DNA of 64,000 nucleotides from assembly GCA_946894095.1 (NCBI GenBank), contig OX335658.1, forward strand, positions 13,197,001-13,261,000, read 5' to 3'. The translations under genes and the position numbers were made by a program. The DNA is from Incurvaria masculella (lineage: Eukaryota > Arthropoda > Insecta > Lepidoptera > Incurvariidae). Below the pieces are notes generated by a model. That model worked only from the letters and a program-made list of their open reading frames with translations, had not been told where the DNA came from and made no database searches. Positions 59,762 through 64,000 of this stretch are shown here, one piece after another (positions within the stretch are counted from its first letter, which is position 1; the number at the start of each line of letters is the position of its first letter).

Positions 59762-59840
59762 AGCCACTGTGTGCGCGATCAGGGTCTGGATGGGTGACCG
59801 TTTTCGACTGCGAAAGCCGGTGTGGTTCGGATTATTACAC
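59762..59840 (+). mobile_element. SINE head fragment, 5S-like
   Basis: TCTGGATGGGTGACCGTTTT and TGTGGTTCGGATT match the 5S-like head and the body start of the copies at 7846 and 17412. The rest of the element is gone. Confidence 0.6.
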
Positions 59841-60289
59841 TAAATCCCGTTCTTGGATTTTGAAGATAAAGGATGCACCGGTTTCTCACATTCGACCACC
59901 TGAGGCAAAAATCTATCGCCAAAAACTCAGAAAGTGTGTTACTCTTTATATACACTATCTGTGGTGTGAATGGATGAAATTAATTTAATGTTAGGGAATG
60001 GGGTGGAGCTACTGCTCCAATTGGCTGGATTTGCGCATGCGAAGTTACACACTCGACAAATATTTCAGCTGATAAAAGCTTCATGACTTTTGTCAACGAA
60101 CTTAGTAAGATTACATACTTTATAGCCTCACCATCTTTAGGATGTACATAACAAAGCGTTTGGACGTACTTGAGGTGTGTTAGCGAATTCGCAACGAGTG
60201 CACCTCCCTACCTAACCAGAACATTATCAAGTATTTCGAAAAAAAGGCATAATATTAATAGAGATTTACAACAATTATTTTTATATATT

Positions 60290-60437
60290 CTACAAATTAA
60301 AGCTTATTTACAACTAATATACAGAATGGACAATGTAATTGTCAAAGTCAAAAACACGTTTTCACAGATACAATTTGAGTAGATTGCTATCTAAGCGTAA
60401 AAACCTTAATTAAATCTAAACTTAAATTAAGCATGAA
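60290..60437 (-). repeat. Dispersed 3'-end-like repeat, inverted copy
   Basis: The minus strand from 60437 matches 9212-9282 almost exactly, then continues with a 30-nt difference to CATTGTCCATTCTGTATA and a shorter A/T tail. Just upstream on that strand a stop-free stretch reads ITLTPTDTPHLRTIINAHF before the same stop. Confidence 0.6.
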
Positions 60438-61059
60438 AATGAGCATTTATAATTGTGCGAAGGTGAGGGGTGTCGGTTGGCGTCAGGGTGATCCGCGCTG
60501 GCTCATAATAGGCTTTTCTTCTAGCTAAAAATAGCTTTTCTCTTTTCTAAGAGCTTTTCCTTTTAAATGACGCGGAAAGTAATAATAATGTATTGTAGGA
60601 AATTTCTATTACGTTCTTAATTTATCAGTGCCAAATAATAAAATCAGTTCTATGTAATTCCGTAATAATTTAGTTAAATAATCAACAAAGTTTAAATGAA
60701 TTCAGTCGTGCTCTTAATTCATAAATTTTGGTAACTCTGTAACATTTAAAAATGTTATGTTAACCTTTTAAAACGTAGCTTTTTTAATGCTTGTGACTTA
60801 AATTCACGTGTCATGGCATTATTCTGTGCAAAATTTTAATCATGCATGTTACCACTTAGATGTACGTTTGCAAAATTTCGATTAGCATTCTACAGATATT
60901 ACATGTTATATACAGGTCACGGAGAACGTCAAACTCCATGTAACAGGTACCTAGTTAAGTTAATATTAAGCTTGGAAGCAAAACAATCATGTTCATTATA
61001 ATTTACCGCCCTCTTAAAAGTAGCTAACTGGAACATTGCTTGCCGCAGAATACGATGAT

Positions 61060-61560
61060 GGCGGCGGTGGTGCTGGGCGCGTAAGGGCGCAGTCACAGTG
61101 CGCGGGCTGAGCGCGCGCGGCGCGCGCGGCGGACAGATGCGTGCGCAGATCGTCCGCGTGCCGAGGCCGCCCGCAGCCGACGTCACGTAGGGCGCGCCGC
61201 GCACTCCGCGCAACTACTATGCGCATTGAACGCAGGCTCGCTACACTGATCGCGGTGAGTACGCACCCTTCCCCATGCCACGCTCGGCGGACAGATGCGT
61301 GCGCAGATCGTCCGCGTGCCGAGGCCGCCCGCAGCCGACGTCACGTAGGGCGCGCCGCGCACTCCGCGCAACTACTATGCGCATTGAACGCAGGCTCGCT
61401 ACACTGATCGCGGTGAGTACGCACCCTGCCCCATGCCACGCTTGGCGGACAGATGCGTGCGCAGATCGTCCGCGTGCGGAGGCCGCCCGCAGCCGACGTC
61501 ACGTAGGGCGCGCCGCGCACTCCGCGCAACTACTATGCGCATTGAATACGCCCAAAAGGG
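61060..61560 (+). repeat. 158-bp CpG-rich tandem repeat, 2.6 units
   Basis: Units start at 61131, 61289 and 61447 (the last stops near 61545), with only a few differences between them. Each has GACAGATGCGTGCGCAGATC, a CRE-like GACGTCACG, and CTACTATGCGCATTGAACGC. In the two full units this is followed by CTGATCGCGGTGAGTACG, which holds a consensus splice donor (GTGAGT). It is embedded in a CpG-rich island from about 61060. Overlapping open frames on both strands come from the lack of stops in GC-rich DNA. It may be a multiplied first exon with promoter, or a satellite-like array. Confidence 0.85.
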
Positions 61561-62159
61561 CGCCCTAAACCACTGATTGACTGTTTGCAAAGATGAGGAA
61601 TAGTAAATAATTGGGTTTTAAATTACTTACGACCCTTCATGGCTGTATATTCATTTATTTTCATTGTATTCTTATATATATTGATTTTATGTCAATGCTT
61701 ATTTGAGTCTTCTAAACATAAATTCCGCACTATACTTATGTACATCATTGTGCAATCATTTGATTTTGCCGGACGGCCAGTAAAGCCGCGTTCACACTTC
61801 GCGCTATGACGTTTCAGGTTATTCACCTAATAATTTCCAGAGTCACGCCGATCTAATTACCTAAGTACAACGGCATTAACGTAACCGCCACATATTGGCC
61901 TTTGAACCACATACATTTTCCTTACAAATGCTATTTTTATTTTTTAACCTTATCAAATCTTAAGAGCATCCTCATGCCTAAACATTTTGGACCAATGTTT
62001 GCGATTAAAACGAGATAGCCAGAGCCCGACGTGGCTTAGTTAGAGCAGCTCGAAATAATTCTTTCTAAATGTGACCAACCGGCATAACGCGCGAAACCGG
62101 TTTTTCCATGTTCTTCGCTGAATGTGTCGATACTGTTAAGATCTTTGAAATGGTATTAA

Positions 62160-62631
62160 GGGCCTGGTACTAGCCAAATCGCAAAGTTAGACGAGGCACC
62201 CCAAGTAAACTAACTAAGTCTGACGATTATAAGTGTCATCCTTACAATATATGATTCCTTGTCTAGGAATCGAATGATTTTCATTAATGTATGTTTCCTT
62301 TTTCTATACAAAATACATTGCGGAAACGGTGTCCATTTCCGAACTTTTTTGACTAAATGTAGAAATCTAAAAGCAAATGGTATTTTTTGTTTACGCATAT
62401 ATGCTGTTTTTGCTTATATCTAGAAATCGAATGACTTTCAGATTTCTAATGAGAAAAATCTACTCTTTTTATTTTTATTATTATTTAAATAAATGATGGA
62501 ATAAAAAAATATTAACAATCCATTATCAGTCTGGAGTTCTATTTGGATTTGCTGAAGCGTTTCACAACATATTATTACATTTGTTAAAAAGTGCATTTGT
62601 ATGGCGCGAGTAGTTGGCTAGTCCTAGCGCC
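62160..62631 (+). mobile_element. TTAA-flanked non-autonomous DNA transposon, family 1
   Basis: Second complete copy, 472 bp, flanked by TTAA at 62156-62159 and 62632-62635. It differs from the 32355 copy by scattered substitutions and small indels only. It contains no transposase. Confidence 0.85.
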
Positions 62632-62639
62632 TTAAAATA

Positions 62640-63365
62640 AATATTGGTGAATAGCAATATAAGCCGTAAACTTGAAAAAGAATATATTTCAGACCTGACT
62701 CAAAAAAGTTTACCATGCATAAAATATCGATTTCTGTAACATTTTTCTTTCTGTTTTGGTAGAACTTTAGCTGGAATTATACATGTTTTTTTTCATGTTC
62801 TCATTCCATAGAGATCAGGAACTAAACGCAATCAAGCCATTCGAATTGGCCCAAATTCCATTACTATATGAGTGTTGTATTTTCTGGACACGATTGGACT
62901 ATTTTATAATTATTATTGGACATCTAATCGGTGCATGCGGAACACGGATATGCTTCTTTTGATTTCTTCCGCTTGCATCATCCACCGTCATTCCGGTTAA
63001 CGTGATACCGCGCGCGTAAATGGCTCATTAGTTATCAAAAACTTAATGTTAAATGAACTTAATAAGTGAAGTAAATACCAGTTTTGTGTACATTAATGAT
63101 GGCTTAACATACAACGAGTGGACACATAGTTAATAATATCACACCAAATCATTTTTTTAACGCAGATAAGGTTTTCTGTGGTTGATGCAACCCAGCTTTG
63201 CATCTTGTCGATGACTCCGTGGTATCCATGAATGTAGAGACACTCCAACTCCGTGTGTTAACGTCGACAACACGGAGAATGCTCTTCGAAGCTTCATAGC
63301 GCAATCGATCCAACCTCTTTCTACCAATTAGAACCAACTAATCATCTAGATTATTCATCTATAGG
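62640..63365. other. No recognisable feature
   Basis: AT-rich. A 62-codon minus-strand frame at 63149-63337 carries no motif. Confidence 0.55.
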
Positions 63366-63369
63366 TCAG

Positions 63370-63520
63370 TAAACTATGAAATGTATTCTCCGTTCCGTTT
63401 CCCCTAAAGTACAAACTGGGATCTGAAAAGACGGTGCGCAGAAGCACCAGGCAGGCCGGCATGGTTTTCGCAGCCCTGGGCGCCTCTGAGATGAGGGTCT
63501 GGCGCAGTCCATATGCCGTG
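63370..63520 (+). mobile_element. Jockey-like LINE relic, C-terminal end
   Basis: VSKL, a stop, then NVFSVPFPLKYKLGS aligns with the 41.8-kb relic, followed by GGCATGGTTTTCGCAGCCCTG. It is more decayed than the other two. Confidence 0.6.
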
Positions 63521-64000
63521 TTGTACATATAAAACGTTTTTGCATAATATTATTTAAACAATACGTCTTTACCCTTTAACCTTAATACTTTTTAAAATTT
63601 TAATCAAATTATTATCTCCTGATAATCTTACCTGAAGTATTTCCGTAAACAGTATAAATGAAAATTTTACAACATTAAATGCATACAGCACTAGAACAAC
63701 ATATATATATATGGTTACAAAGTTCATTCAGCTATCAGCTGCAATTGTGTAATAAAATTCGCCGACGACAGTGTTGGCGGCGCCAAGCCGTGAATAACCA
63801 CAATACAATTTCGGATATTTAACATTATCTTATCACAATTTCCCGTAAATATCATCACACCTATGTGAGGCATGCCTAGTGACGACAATCGTCCATCGGC
63901 AACGTATAAATTATACATCGTCATTAAAACAACGTCCAGTCGTCTACACGCTGTGTGACAGCTCGCTTTAGACTGACCCGTCCGCCATTACTGTATCTTT
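63521..64000. other. No recognisable feature
   Basis: AT-rich to the window end, with a short (TA)n near 63702-63711. Confidence 0.6.

Noticed and set aside
61141..61568. Several overlapping 60-97-codon frames on both strands
   Set aside because: They arise because the 158-bp GC-rich repeat has few stops; 158 is not a multiple of 3, so the frames shift between units.
62028..62060. tRNA-like GTGGCTTAGTTAGAGCAGC
   Set aside because: Box B and stems are missing, so it could be chance or a very old SINE head.

Overview
The window reads as non-coding nuclear DNA of an insect, most likely a ditrysian moth or butterfly. The DNA is AT-rich by eye with isolated CpG-rich islands. It carries a (GAAA)n-associated repeat, (CCGT)n-bearing repeats, and RTE-type and Jockey-type LINE ends of the kinds common in Lepidoptera. 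No convincing intact protein gene was found. The longest open frames are about 125-140 codons. By a rough estimate from base composition (about 7% stop codons per triplet), one or a few frames that long are expected by chance in 64 kb read six ways. Several of them clearly lie inside repeats. The lineage assignment is inference from repeat content.

The one clear functional gene is a tRNA-Cys(GCA) on the minus strand at 27329-27400, with a full cloverleaf, U73 and an oligo-T stop.

The rest is a dense patchwork of mobile elements. (1) An abundant SINE family, about 15 pieces, has one body and tail but at least three head types: tRNA-like, tRNA-Glu-like, and a 5S-rRNA-like head (17412-17786, 7846-8190, 59762-59840). 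(2) Two families of non-autonomous elements are flanked by TTAA, as piggyBac-class elements are: about 470 bp (1-168, 32355-32825, 62160-62631) and about 540 bp (9610-9850, 33343-33874, 36427-36964, 44411-44950). (3) A (CCGT)n-bearing family has subterminal inverted repeats and a terminal hairpin, resembling non-autonomous Helentrons (about 8 pieces). (4) There are several foldback or TIR elements, including one with perfect 47-bp arms at 26200-26428 and one nested in another at 18661-18784. (5) LINE relics include an RTE-like 3' end with an 11-bp target-site duplication at 12869-13056 and Jockey-like C-terminal relics near 12.1-12.6, 41.8 and 63.4 kb.

The most unusual structures are a perfect 46-bp palindrome overlapping a 62-bp near-palindrome (44979-45078), and a 158-bp CpG-rich tandem repeat (61131-61545). 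Each full unit of that repeat holds an ATG followed by a consensus 5' splice site. CpG-rich islands near 9.0, 18.9-19.1, 49.45-49.7, 55.1-55.3 and 61.1-61.5 kb are the best places to look for promoters or first exons of genes extending beyond the window or with small exons. Genes and repeats do not form any operon-like or pathway unit here.
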